64,000 bases of DNA from Georgenia wutianyii (GCF_006349365.1 NZ_CP040899.1:3100001-3164000), one strand, 5' to 3'; shown: positions 8,106-16,697, counted from the stretch's first letter. The notes: a model not told the origin generated them from the letters alone. Program-made: numbers and translations.

Positions 8106-9731
8106 GTGACGTACCAAGGCACCGCCGACCGGCTCGCGACGGACAGCGAGACGCGCGAGGCGATCCTCAGCGGACGCACGTCGCTGGGCATCGAGCTGGG
8201 CTCGACCCGCATCAAGGCCTGCCTCGTCGGGCCCTCGCCCGCGCAGGTGCTCGCCGCCGGCTCGCACGAGTGGGAGAACCAGCTCGTCGACCGGACGTGG
8301 ACCTACTCCCTGGAGTCGGTGTGGTCGGGCGTGCAGGCGGCCTACGCCGCGCTGGTCGAGGACGTCGAGCGGCGCTACGGGCTGCGGCCGTCGACCTACG
8401 GCGCCCTCGGCGTCTCGGCGATGATGCACGGCTACCTCGCGTTCGACGCCGCCGACGAGCTGCTCGTGCCCTTCCGCACGTGGCGCAACACCTCCACCGG
8501 CCCGGCCGCCGCCGAGCTCTCCGGGCTGTTCGGGGTGAACATCCCCCTGCGGTGGTCGGTGGCCCACCTCCACCAGGCGGTCCTCGACGCCGAGCCGCAC
8601 GTGCCCCACATCCGGTTCCTCACCACCCTCGCGGGCTACGTCCACTGGCGGCTCACCGGTCGCCGGGTGCTCGGGGTGGGCGACGCCTCGGGCATGTTCC
8701 CCATCGACCCCGCGACCGGGACGTACGACGCCCGGATGCTCACCCAGCTCGACGACCTCGCGGGCGACCGGCTGCCCGGCGCCCGGGTGCTCGACCTCCT
8801 GCCGACCGTGCTCACCGCGGGCGAGTCCGCCGGCCTGCTCACCACCGAGGGCGCCGCGCTCCTCGACCCGAACGGGACCCTGCAGGCGGGCATCCCCCTG
8901 TGCCCGCCCGAGGGCGACGCCGGCACGGGCATGGTCGCCACGAACTCCGTGGCCCCGCGCACGGGCAACGTCAGCGCCGGGACGAGCATCTTCGCGATGG
9001 TCGTCCTCGAGCGCCCGCTGCGCAGCGCGCACCACGAGCTCGACGTCGTGACGACCCCCGCGGGGGACGCGGTGGCGATGGTCCACTGCAACAACGGGGC
9101 GAGCGAGCTCGCCGCGTGGGCCGCGATGTTCACCCGGTTCGCCGCGGCGGCCGGGCTCGACCTCACCCCCGACGCCGTCTACGAGGTGATGCTCGGCGAG
9201 GCCCTGTCCGGCAGCGCCGACGCCGGCGGCCTGCTGTCCTACAACTACCTCGCCGGCGAGCCGATCACCGGTCTCGCCGAGGGGCGCCCCCTGGTGGTGC
9301 GCACGCCCGACAGCGAGCTCAGCCTGGCGAACTTCGTCCGCTCGCAGGTGTACAGCATGTTCGGCACGCTCAGCCTCGGCATGGAGGTGCTCCACGGCGA
9401 GGGTGTCGAGATCGACCTCATGCTCGCCCACGGCGGCATCTTCCGCACCCCCGGCGTCTCGCAGCGGCTGCTCGCCGGAGCCCTCGGGGTCCCCGTGGCG
9501 GTCGGGCAGACCGCATCGGAGGGCGGGGCGTGGGGCATCGCCGTCCTCGCGTCCTACCTCCACGCCGCGGCGGAGACGGACCTCGGCACCTACCTCGACT
9601 CCCGCGTCTTCGCGGGCGCGGAGGTCACGACGGTCGAGCCGGACCCCGCCGACGTCGCCGGCTACGCGGCCTACCTCGAGCGCTACCGCGCGGGGCTGCG
9701 TGTGCAGGCGGCGGCCGTCGAAGCGCTCTGA
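8106..9731 (+). CDS. araB: FGGY-family carbohydrate kinase, AraB-type L-ribulokinase
   Basis: A 541-residue FGGY kinase that should phosphorylate L-ribulose to L-ribulose 5-phosphate, the step between AraA and AraD. The phosphate loop is GIELGSTRIKACLVG near residues 28-42. WENQLVDRTWTYSLE, MMHGYLAF and LVPFRTWRNT closely resemble the xylulokinase-like AraB of Bacteroides rather than the enteric AraB. A second sugar-kinase motif lies around GTSIFAMVV, and the C-terminal lobe has LAHGGIFRTPGV. The GTG at 8106 follows a good ribosome site. It lies about 18 kb from araA and araD on the opposite strand but has the same operator. Xylulokinase activity is the main alternative; the absence of any other kinase in the locus favours ribulokinase. 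Confidence 0.82.
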   Translation: MTYQGTADRLATDSETREAILSGRTSLGIELGSTRIKACLVGPSPAQVLAAGSHEWENQLVDRTWTYSLESVWSGVQAAYAALVEDVERRYGLRPSTYGALGVSAMMHGYLAFDAADELLVPFRTWRNTSTGPAAAELSGLFGVNIPLRWSVAHLHQAVLDAEPHVPHIRFLTTLAGYVHWRLTGRRVLGVGDASGMFPIDPATGTYDARMLTQLDDLAGDRLPGARVLDLLPTVLTAGESAGLLTTEGAALLDPNGTLQAGIPLCPPEGDAGTGMVATNSVAPRTGNVSAGTSIFAMVVLERPLRSAHHELDVVTTPAGDAVAMVHCNNGASELAAWAAMFTRFAAAAGLDLTPDAVYEVMLGEALSGSADAGGLLSYNYLAGEPITGLAEGRPLVVRTPDSELSLANFVRSQVYSMFGTLSLGMEVLHGEGVEIDLMLAHGGIFRTPGVSQRLLAGALGVPVAVGQTASEGGAWGIAVLASYLHAAAETDLGTYLDSRVFAGAEVTTVEPDPADVAGYAAYLERYRAGLRVQAAAVEAL

Positions 9732-9748
9732 CCAGCACGGGGCGACGA

Positions 9749-9794
9749 GAACGCCGCGGCGCCGCACCCTCGGGAGGGCGGCGCCGCGGCGTTC
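9749..9794. terminator. Bidirectional terminator between convergent genes
   Basis: Arms 9749-9764 and 9779-9794 pair perfectly over 16 bp, with a small GC-rich hairpin inside the 14-nt loop. It lies 17 nt after the kinase stop and 9 nt after the stop of the opposing small surface-protein gene, so it can serve both. Confidence 0.85.
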
Positions 9795-9803
9795 GGGTGC
9801 GGG

Positions 9804-10160
9804 TCAGGCCGTGCGTCGGCGGTGGACGAGCACCGCGCCACCAGCGAGCACGAGCACGCCGGCTGCGACGAGCGCCTGGAGGCCGGTGAAGCCGGTCTCC
9901 TGGAGGCTGCCGCTGGGCGGCGGGGTGGTCGGCCGGACCGTCGGCGCCACGCCGGGAGCGGTCGTGGGGTCGGTCGCCGGCGGGGTCGCCGGCACGGTCG
10001 GCTCGGTGGTCGGCTCGGCAGGGCGTGGGGTGATCTCGACCTCGACCCCGACGTCGGCCCCTCCGGGCTCCGCCTCCTGGGCCGTGGCCGTGAGCGGCAC
10101 CGCCAGGATCAGCACTCCGAGCGCCGCTGCCCGGAATGCGTGAACGATCGACTTAGACAT
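9804..10160 (-). CDS. Small sortase-anchored surface protein (LQETG), CscD-like
   Basis: A 118-residue exported protein. A signal peptide (MSKSIVHAFRAAALGVLILA, cleavage near TATAQ) is followed by a short acidic mature part and a Pro/Thr-rich stalk with PTTEPTVPATPPATDPT-type repeats. The end is a sortase signal: LQETG, a hydrophobic helix (LQALVAAGVLVLAGGAVLV) and the basic tail HRRRTA. The motif departs from LPXTG by Gln at position 2. Small sortase-anchored proteins are a fixed member (CscD) of the Csc/WxL surface clusters of low-GC Gram-positives. Here the WxL-like and DUF916 partners lie 4-6 kb away and share its operator type. Start is the ATG at 10160 with AAAGGA upstream. No sortase gene is in the window. 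Confidence 0.8.
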   Translation of the reverse strand: MSKSIVHAFRAAALGVLILAVPLTATAQEAEPGGADVGVEVEITPRPAEPTTEPTVPATPPATDPTTAPGVAPTVRPTTPPPSGSLQETGFTGLQALVAAGVLVLAGGAVLVHRRRTA

Positions 10161-10202
10161 GCCATTGTCCTTTGAGTCCGCCCGAACTACAGTCCAATTC
10201 CG

Positions 10203-10216
10203 ATGTTATCGCTAAC
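10203..10216 (-). promoter_or_regulatory. LacI-type operator with -10 element for the small surface protein (site 3)
   Basis: On the minus strand the palindrome reads GTTAGCGATAAC (10216-10205) and runs into the -10-like TAACAT (10208-10203). A start near 10196 would give a leader of about 36 nt. The -35 region is poor, about three of six matches. Confidence 0.7.
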
Positions 10217-10296
10217 GCACTATTTTTACCATCGCCTGTCGCCTGGGGAATTCCTTCCGGAGGTCGTCGTGACCGTGGACGACGTGCGTGGCGAGT

Positions 10297-10338
10297 ACGG
10301 CTCGGCCCCCTGGCCGGTTCACCAGGAGGCCGAGCCGT
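10297..10338 (-). terminator. Hairpin terminator after the tandem-GH43 gene
   Basis: An 11-bp perfect stem (10297-10307 with 10328-10338) contains a shorter CCTGG/CCAGG stem in the loop. It begins about 10 nt past the stop codon of the leftward GH43 gene. Confidence 0.7.
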
Positions 10339-10348
10339 CACCGTCCGC

Positions 10349-13300
10349 TCAGCCGCACGAACGTCCCGCGTAGGCCGCGCTGGTGGACGCGCCGGCCGAG
10401 GTCACGCCGACCTCGCCCGCGGGCACCTGGGCCAGGCGCGTGGTGAAGGCGTACGAGCTCGTCCGTCCGCCGTCGACGGTGGCCGTCCGGGTGCCGTAGG
10501 CGGTGGCGATCTCCACCTCGGCCGGCGCGGCCCCCTCGTTGGTCACCCGCGCGGTGATCACCACCCTGCCGAGCACGCACCGCGTGTCCGCCTCGACCGT
10601 GACGTGCGGGCCGGCGGCCTCGACCGTGACCGTCGCACGCGCCTCGAGCCACACGCCCTCGATCTCACCGGCCACCTCGAGCTGCCCCGGCGCGGCGTAG
10701 GAGGCGGGGTCGATCTCCTCCCACGTCACCGGCAGGTCACCGGTCGAGCCGTCGGCGTAGGTGACGCCCACCGTCGCCGGCAGCTCCGGCGCGACGCCGG
10801 CCTGCGTGGTGACCTCGACCGTGTCGACCGACTCCACGAGCGCGTCCGGCTGGTAGGCGCGGAGCAGCCGCTCGTGCTCGGCACGCGTGATCGGCAGGAC
10901 CGTGCCGTGCCGGGCGCGGAGGTTGAGGCCGGGCTCGTGCGTCCAGCTGTCGGCGTCGTCGAGGTCGGTGGAGGAGAACGCGACGTACCCGTCTCCCCCG
11001 CCGTACGGCGGCCAGTCCTGGAAGAGGAACCACGTGTCCTGGCCGGGCTCGATGTTCACGTCACCGGGGTTCGCCCTGAACGCGGTGGGTCCCTCGGCGT
11101 GACGCAGCGGGTCCCCGGAGCCGATCCGCTCGGTGACGAGCTCCCACGACGTGCCGACGGCACCCTCCTGGTAGCGCAGCAGGTCCGGCGACTTCTCGAG
11201 CAGGACCTCCATGATGTCGTTGCGCTCGTCCTTGGTGAAGCGGTAGTATGTCCCCTCGTGCTCCACGACCGTGGAGTCGATCATGCCCCGCCCGGGCTGG
11301 CGGCGGATGTCGATCCACACCTCCGGCTCGGTGAAGGTCACGAAGTCCCGGGTGAAGGAGATCATCATCCGGTTGTAGCTGTCCAAGGTGCTGCGCCCGG
11401 CGACGTCCGTCGTGTCGTAGAGGTTGGAGGCCCAGTACACGGCGTACATCCCCTGGTCCTCCAGGTAGTGCGCCTCCGGTGCCCACGTGTTCCCGGCGTA
11501 GGGGGTGTTGACCTCGACCATGCGCTGCTCGCTCCAGGTCACCAGGTCGGTGGACTCCCAGATCATGAGCGAGAGCGAGCCGGACTGCTGGGCCCGCGCG
11601 AAGTCGGGTCCCTGCCCGGGACGGTAGGTCTTGAGGTCGGTGGCGAGGAGGTAGAAGCGGTCACCCTCCGGCGAGCGGATGATGAAGGGGTCACGCAGCC
11701 CCTGCTCACCCAGTGTGGACTCCAGGACCACGTCGTCGTCGTTCAGCGGCGTCCAGTCCAGGGCGTTGTTGCCACGGCTCGCGGCGAAGTAGACCTGCTC
11801 GCCGTCGGCCGTGCTCTCCCCCTTGAAGTGGGGGAAGAAGTACGCCTCGCGCTCCTCCTGCACGGGCAGCGGGACGACGACGGCCTCGAAGGTCCGCACC
11901 TCGCTCGCCGCCCCCTTGGTGACGGTGGCGGTGAGCGTGACCGTCACCGGGTCCTGCCCGTGGGCGGGACGGGCGACGACGCCGTCGGTCGTGATGACGT
12001 CCGGGTCGCTCGAGGCCCACACGACGGCGGTCCCCTCCTCCCCCTCGGTCGGGAGGGTGATGTTGCCGCGGACGTCGTCGACGTTCGGGATGGCGAGCGC
12101 GGCGGCGGCGGCCTCGACGGCCTCCTGGTCGGTGACCCGGCCCTCGCCGTAGGCGTTGTCGAGCGCCTCCCACTCCGCGCCGGTGACCGGCAGGACGGTG
12201 CCGTGCCGGTAGCGCTGGGAGAAGGAGTAGTCGGCCGAGCCGATCATCGTCCACTCCCCGCTCGCGAGGTCCGTCGTCGTGAACGGCACGTACCCGCGGC
12301 CGCCGTACTCGTCGATGAACAGGTACCAGCGGTCCTCGGTGTTCGACTTGAAGACGAGGGGTCCCTCGCCCTGGTTGATGCTGCCGGCGCCGACCGCCTC
12401 GCGCACGAGCTCGAAGTCGTCGGTGAGCGGTCCGGACCCGACCTCCTGGAAGACGTGCTTGCCGCCCGGGTTCGAGCCGGTGCGGTTCTCCTCGTTCTTC
12501 GAGAAGCGGTAGACGTCGCCGTCGTGCTCGATCATCGTCGTGTCGATGACGGAGGAGCCGGTGTCGATGAGGATCTCGGGCTCGCTGAAGTTCCGGAAGT
12601 CGCGGGTCGTGGAGTACATCATCCGGTTGTGCGCGGCGCCCGTGTGGTCGGGGTCGTCCTCCGCGTAGAGCTTCGAGGCCCAGAACACGACGTACTCACC
12701 GATGCTGTCGTCGTAGAAGATCTCCGGCGCCCAGGCGTTGCCGGCGTTCTCCGGCGCGACCTCGGCGACCCAGCTCTCGGACCAGTTGACGAGGTCCGTG
12801 GACTCCCAGACGACGACGTTGCGGCTGCCCTGACGCTGGACCTGGTCCCAGCTCCCGCTCGACTGGTTCCACATCCGCAGGTCGGTGGCGATCTGGTAGA
12901 ACTTGTCGCCCTCCGGGGAACGGATGATGAACGGGTCGCGCAGCCCCATCTCGCCGCTGGTCGACACCATGACCGGTTCGCCGTCGTTGAGCGTGGTGTA
13001 GGCGAGGGGGTCGTTGCCCTGGCTGAGCGAGAAGTACACCTGCTCGCCGTGCTCCAGGCCCTCTCCGAGGAAGTAGGAGAAGAGGTAGCCCTCGTACGGC
13101 TGCGCCTCGGGCAGCGGCGGGACGGTGGCGTCGAAGACGCGGGTCACCGTGCTCGCGCCGACGGTGACGCTCGCGGTGAGCGCGACCTCGGCGGCTGCCT
13201 CGCCGGCGGCGGGCCGGGAGACCTCGCCGGTGGCGGTGATGACGCCGGGGTCCGAGCTCTCCCAGGTGACGGTCGCGGTGTCGGTGCCGCTCGTGGGGAG

Positions 13301-14386
13301 GTACAGGTTGCCGCGGACGTCGTCGACGTCGTGGACGACGAGCGCGTCGGCCGCGGCCTGCGCGCGGGCCTCGTCCGCTGGCAGCGGGAGGACCGTGACC
13401 TCGAAGACCTGCTCACGAGTCAGCCCGCGCTGGCTCAGCGTCGCGGTGAGGGTGGCCGTGGCCGGCTCCTCGTCCGCTGCCGGGCGCGTGATCACGCCGT
13501 CGGCGGTGACGACGGACGGGTCGGACGTCGCCCAGGTGACGGCCGAGCCGCCCGGGCTGGCGGCGGGCAGGTCGAGGTTGCTCGTCACCGCGTCCAGGTC
13601 GGGGAGGGTCAGCCCCTCCGCGTCGAGCGCGAGGGAGGCCTCGGCGTTCGCGGTCACGAGCGCGTTGATCTCCTCCGCCGACAGCGCCCGGTCGTAGATG
13701 CGGAAGTCCTTGATGCTCCCGTCCACCCGGCGGTCGGCGTCGTAGGCGGAGCGTCCGATGTAGTTCGCGGTCGTCACGCCGTTGCCGATGTCCCCGGGGG
13801 TCACCGTGATCCCGGTGTTCTGCCCGACGCGCTCGCCGTCGACGTAGAGGCTGCCGGTGCCACCCGCGAGAGTGAAGGTCACGTGCTGCCACACGCCGCG
13901 GGTGAACTTCTGGGTCCCGAGGACGTTCTGCTCCCCGCCCCACGCGGCCGGGGAGATCGCGGCCCGGGCGACGTTCGGTGTGTCGGTGACGAACAGGTAG
14001 CCGTTGCCGGACTGCGGGGTGCCGACGGCCGGGTTGCCGAGGTTGAACAGGAAGTAGTTGCCGCTGTGGGGCGGCTCGAGCAGCACGTCCATGGACACCG
14101 TGATGGCGTCCAGGCCCGCGGTGATGTTGTCCGGCAGGACGACGTGGTCGTCGCTGCCGTCGAGCGTGACGCCGCCGGCGCCGAGCTCGGCACCGCCGAC
14201 GATCTGCCCGTCACGCCCGTTGCCGGACGCGTCCTGCGCCGTGGTGCCGCCCTCCCCCGTGAGGGGGTAGTGCAGCACGAGCCCGTCCGCCGAGGGCTCG
14301 GCAGCCGTCGCGGCCGGCACGGCCGCGAGCATGCCCGCTCCGAGTGCCGCGGTCGCCACGGCGGCCACTAGTCGTCGTCGTCTCAT
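10349..14386 (-). CDS. Secreted tandem-GH43 glycoside hydrolase
   Basis: A 1345-residue exported protein with two catalytic propellers. Order: signal peptide (MRRRRLVAAVATAALGAGML), LamG jelly roll (about 32-235), two aBig Ig-like domains, GH43-A (about 424-740), an aBig linker, GH43-B (about 825-1165), a Big_4-type Ig domain with TYADGSTGDLPVTW, and the C-terminal two-cysteine module. Both triads are intact: D484, D615, E674 in A and D899, D1037, E1098 in B. The ATG at 14386 with AAGGAAGGA upstream is chosen; the frame stays open to 14518, but the extra part precedes the signal peptide. Two active sites in one chain suggest different linkages on one substrate, such as backbone and side-chain arabinose, but this is inference. 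It is transcribed from its own operator at 14563. Confidence 0.88.
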   Translation of the reverse strand: MRRRRLVAAVATAALGAGMLAAVPAATAAEPSADGLVLHYPLTGEGGTTAQDASGNGRDGQIVGGAELGAGGVTLDGSDDHVVLPDNITAGLDAITVSMDVLLEPPHSGNYFLFNLGNPAVGTPQSGNGYLFVTDTPNVARAAISPAAWGGEQNVLGTQKFTRGVWQHVTFTLAGGTGSLYVDGERVGQNTGITVTPGDIGNGVTTANYIGRSAYDADRRVDGSIKDFRIYDRALSAEEINALVTANAEASLALDAEGLTLPDLDAVTSNLDLPAASPGGSAVTWATSDPSVVTADGVITRPAADEEPATATLTATLSQRGLTREQVFEVTVLPLPADEARAQAAADALVVHDVDDVRGNLYLPTSGTDTATVTWESSDPGVITATGEVSRPAAGEAAAEVALTASVTVGASTVTRVFDATVPPLPEAQPYEGYLFSYFLGEGLEHGEQVYFSLSQGNDPLAYTTLNDGEPVMVSTSGEMGLRDPFIIRSPEGDKFYQIATDLRMWNQSSGSWDQVQRQGSRNVVVWESTDLVNWSESWVAEVAPENAGNAWAPEIFYDDSIGEYVVFWASKLYAEDDPDHTGAAHNRMMYSTTRDFRNFSEPEILIDTGSSVIDTTMIEHDGDVYRFSKNEENRTGSNPGGKHVFQEVGSGPLTDDFELVREAVGAGSINQGEGPLVFKSNTEDRWYLFIDEYGGRGYVPFTTTDLASGEWTMIGSADYSFSQRYRHGTVLPVTGAEWEALDNAYGEGRVTDQEAVEAAAAALAIPNVDDVRGNITLPTEGEEGTAVVWASSDPDVITTDGVVARPAHGQDPVTVTLTATVTKGAASEVRTFEAVVVPLPVQEEREAYFFPHFKGESTADGEQVYFAASRGNNALDWTPLNDDDVVLESTLGEQGLRDPFIIRSPEGDRFYLLATDLKTYRPGQGPDFARAQQSGSLSLMIWESTDLVTWSEQRMVEVNTPYAGNTWAPEAHYLEDQGMYAVYWASNLYDTTDVAGRSTLDSYNRMMISFTRDFVTFTEPEVWIDIRRQPGRGMIDSTVVEHEGTYYRFTKDERNDIMEVLLEKSPDLLRYQEGAVGTSWELVTERIGSGDPLRHAEGPTAFRANPGDVNIEPGQDTWFLFQDWPPYGGGDGYVAFSSTDLDDADSWTHEPGLNLRARHGTVLPITRAEHERLLRAYQPDALVESVDTVEVTTQAGVAPELPATVGVTYADGSTGDLPVTWEEIDPASYAAPGQLEVAGEIEGVWLEARATVTVEAAGPHVTVEADTRCVLGRVVITARVTNEGAAPAEVEIATAYGTRTATVDGGRTSSYAFTTRLAQVPAGEVGVTSAGASTSAAYAGRSCG

Positions 14387-14560
14387 AGCTTGTCCTTCCT
14401 TCTGGAGGACGCGCGTCGTCGCACGTCGTCGTGTGGTCCTGCTGCGTTCGGGGCGCCGCGGCGCGCGTGCCTCACCGGGCACCAGGGCCCGGGGCCGAGC
14501 GTCGCGGATGGGCGCCATCGTTCTCCGTCGAGCATGGTCGTACCGGCGTCCCAGCCGGTG

Positions 14561-14574
14561 ACGTTATCGCTAAC
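14561..14574 (-). promoter_or_regulatory. LacI-type operator and -10 element of the tandem-GH43 gene (site 4)
   Basis: In gene direction the site is GTTAGCGATAAC (14574-14563), identical to site 3, running into TAACGT as a -10-like box. An extra half-site GCTAA lies just upstream at 14576-14580. The leader to the start at 14386 is about 170 nt and contains no gene. Confidence 0.7.
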
Positions 14575-14631
14575 ATTAGCAAGATGCCGCTGCTTGCGCG
14601 CGGGGTCGGCCGCTCCCGACGCCCGCGGGGC

Positions 14632-15693
14632 TCAGGGGGTCGCGGCGGGGTCCTCGACCGCGGACCGGCGTCCCTCGTCGCGCGCCTGCTCGAGCATCCG
14701 CTCGAGCCTGCGGCGCGAGGAGCGCCTGCCCCACAGGACCGCCCCGACGAGGAGGACGGCACCGAGGAGGAGAAGGAGCTGGGGCCACGGGACGGCCCAC
14801 ACGACGACGCTGACGACGACGGGGTCGAGCACCGCCGTCGAGCCGTCCATCGCGAGCATCTCGGGGACCACCGCGACCTCGAGCGGCACGGCGAACCACG
14901 GCCACACGCCGTCGACGACGACCGCGAGGCTGCGGGTGTCACCCGGCAGGACCTCCTCGGGGTGCTCGTCCGTGAGCCCGACGGTGCTGCCGCCGGCCGA
15001 GACCGTGCCGTCGACGAACAGGCGGGTGTTGCCCTCGTTGACGACGTCGAAGGAGACGGAGACCTGCCCGGGACGGAAGGCGTTCCAGCTCCCCTCGTAG
15101 CTGCCGCGCACGTTCTCCACGGCGGCCGACGGGGTGAGCTCACCGGTGACCCGGGTCGTCACGCGGAAGCCGACCCGGCTCTCCACGCCGACGCTCGTGC
15201 CACCCTCGGCCGTCTGCACCGACCGGACCGAGGCGGTGATGCCGGCGGCATGGTCACCCGGCTCGGTGTTGGGCGGCACCTCGATGGTGAACGGGACGAC
15301 CTCGGTCTCCCCGGCGGCGACCGTGACGGTCTCCGGCAGCGTGATCCAGGTCCCGGCCCCCACCGACTCCTCGCCGGAGGCGAGCATGTCGAACCGGCCG
15401 GTGCGGGTGTAGAAACCGTCGGCGGCGTCGAGGGAGAAGGTGACCTCCTCGCTGCTGACGTTGCGCACGGCGAGGTGCTCCTCGACCACCTCACCGGGGT
15501 CGAGGGTGTGCTCGACCGCGCGCCGGCCGTCGGGCCCGTTCTCGTCCGCGGGCGTGGTCGACCAACGGACGGCGGGCTCCTGCGTCTGCGCCGCCACCGG
15601 CGCCGACAGGAGGAGGGCGGCGAGGAGCGCGAGGACGGAGACGAGGGCCACGCGGAGCGCGGGGCGAGGTGCAGTGGTCACTGGCAGTCCCAT
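14632..15693 (-). CDS. DUF916 / WxL-interacting-protein family membrane protein, CscA-like
   Basis: A 353-residue exported membrane protein. A signal peptide (about 1-36, ending VAAQTQ) precedes two beta-sandwich regions of the DUF916 (WxL protein peptidoglycan-binding domain) type: EHLAVRNVSSEEVTFSL, then VVPFTIEVPPNTEPGDHAAG, and a second sandwich around VSVSFDVVNEGNTRLFVDG. A single transmembrane helix (PWPQLLLLLGAVLLVGAVL) and a basic cytosolic tail follow. In Lactobacillus and Enterococcus such proteins sit in operons with WxL proteins and small LPXTG proteins, bind peptidoglycan and contact WxL proteins. Here it follows the WxL-like gene by 65 nt, separated by a strong hairpin. The family call is confident; a role in arabinan use is inferred from location and regulation. 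Confidence 0.82.
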   Translation of the reverse strand: MGLPVTTAPRPALRVALVSVLALLAALLLSAPVAAQTQEPAVRWSTTPADENGPDGRRAVEHTLDPGEVVEEHLAVRNVSSEEVTFSLDAADGFYTRTGRFDMLASGEESVGAGTWITLPETVTVAAGETEVVPFTIEVPPNTEPGDHAAGITASVRSVQTAEGGTSVGVESRVGFRVTTRVTGELTPSAAVENVRGSYEGSWNAFRPGQVSVSFDVVNEGNTRLFVDGTVSAGGSTVGLTDEHPEEVLPGDTRSLAVVVDGVWPWFAVPLEVAVVPEMLAMDGSTAVLDPVVVSVVVWAVPWPQLLLLLGAVLLVGAVLWGRRSSRRRLERMLEQARDEGRRSAVEDPAATP

Positions 15694-15699
15694 GAGTCT

Positions 15700-15733
15700 G
15701 GGTCGGGGCCGCGCCGAGGCGCGACCCCGACCC
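15700..15733 (-). terminator. Intercistronic hairpin between the WxL-like and DUF916 genes
   Basis: Outer arms 15700-15708 and 15725-15733 (9 bp) plus an inner GCGCC/GGCGC stem make a nearly perfect hairpin occupying half of the 65-nt gap. It may act as a partial terminator or as a 3' stabiliser, so that more WxL-like protein than DUF916 protein is made. Confidence 0.55.
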
Positions 15734-15758
15734 GTCAGTCAGTCGGTCCGGCGACCGG

Positions 15759-16376
15759 TCAGTACGCATCCTCCCAGAGGGTGAGCGTGATGGTGGCGGA
15801 GTAGCTGCCCGGCGCGACGTCGCTCGGCGTCTTGAGGAACAGGTCGGCGTTCACGTCCCACTCACCGGTGGGGCGCGCCTCGCTGGAGTCGAACGTCAGC
15901 GCGAGGAGCTCCTCGGCGACGAGACCCACGGCGTCGTCCCCCTCGTCGAGGACCGTGAGGACCTCGTCGCCCTCGGCGACGTTGCCGTCGTCGGTGATGA
16001 GGTTCGGCGTCCAGCCGAGGTGCTCGGCACCGAGCGCGGGCAGACCGTCGGCGGAGAACGCGGAGGACTGACCGGTGACGTACCAGAAGACGCTCTCCGG
16101 GACCTCCTCGCGGTCGTCGGCGACCGTGACCGTCGGCAGCGTCCCGTCGAACTGGCGGATCTCCGGGTCACCGGAGTCGACCTCGGTCAGCGAGGTCGAG
16201 TCGGCAGCCACGCTCATCGTCAGCGCACCGACGGGCTCGAGCTCCTGGATCTCGACGTTGACCTCGACGTCCTCGCCGGCGATCTCGTCGGCGACGGCCA
16301 CGCCGGCGCCGCCCATGAGGAGCATCGCCCCTGTCGCGCCGATACCGGCGCGGGCAAGCAGACCCTTCTTGTTCAT
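15759..16376 (-). CDS. Secreted WxL-like surface protein, CscC-like
   Basis: A 205-residue exported protein with a signal peptide (MNKKGLLARAGIGATGAMLL, cleavage near GVAVA) and a beta-rich mature part. SVFWYVTGQSSAF at about 103-115 resembles the proximal WxL motif. The C-terminal end PGSYSATITLTLWEDAY matches the distal strand with which WxL domains finish, although the exact W-x-L tripeptide is altered. WxL domains bind peptidoglycan non-covalently and scaffold surface complexes. The direct neighbour is a DUF916 protein, the normal WxL partner, which supports the call. The start has GGAG eight nt upstream. Two operator-like sites lie upstream. A generic secreted beta protein is the alternative. 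Confidence 0.7.
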   Translation of the reverse strand: MNKKGLLARAGIGATGAMLLMGGAGVAVADEIAGEDVEVNVEIQELEPVGALTMSVAADSTSLTEVDSGDPEIRQFDGTLPTVTVADDREEVPESVFWYVTGQSSAFSADGLPALGAEHLGWTPNLITDDGNVAEGDEVLTVLDEGDDAVGLVAEELLALTFDSSEARPTGEWDVNADLFLKTPSDVAPGSYSATITLTLWEDAY

Positions 16377-16683
16377 TCGTGTCTCCAGTTCCCGGCCGGC
16401 ATGTCTCCGAGCCGAACGTGCGAGCGACCGGTCCGTCCGGTCACCGTCCTACGTGGTGGTACCCCTGCTACTGCCCATCCCCCGCGACGCACCGCTCCTG
16501 CGCGGCGCACTGTCCAGTCCTCCAGGTCGTCGTCGACCGAGCCCTTCCCGGCCACGCGGGGACGGCCGCCCGGCGAGTTGGACGACGCCGCGCGCGGCGA
16601 CCACGGAGATTCTTCACATTCGAACTCGGTGAGAACGTCCCGTAATGCGGCGTCACTCACCGATCGCTCGATCGTAACAGCGG

Positions 16684-16697
16684 ATGTTAGCGTGCAC
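16684..16697 (-). promoter_or_regulatory. Second LacI-type operator-like site in the WxL-like leader (site 5)
   Basis: In gene direction GTGCACGCTAAC (16697-16686) continues into TAACAT (16689-16684), the same operator/-10 arrangement as elsewhere. The left half-site is degenerate and no -35 is evident, so it may be an auxiliary or secondary promoter site. Confidence 0.5.

Noticed and set aside
8068..8109. A 13-residue upstream frame overlapping the kinase start
   Set aside because: Its ATG lies within the predicted -10 box, upstream of the expected transcription start, so it would not be on the mRNA.
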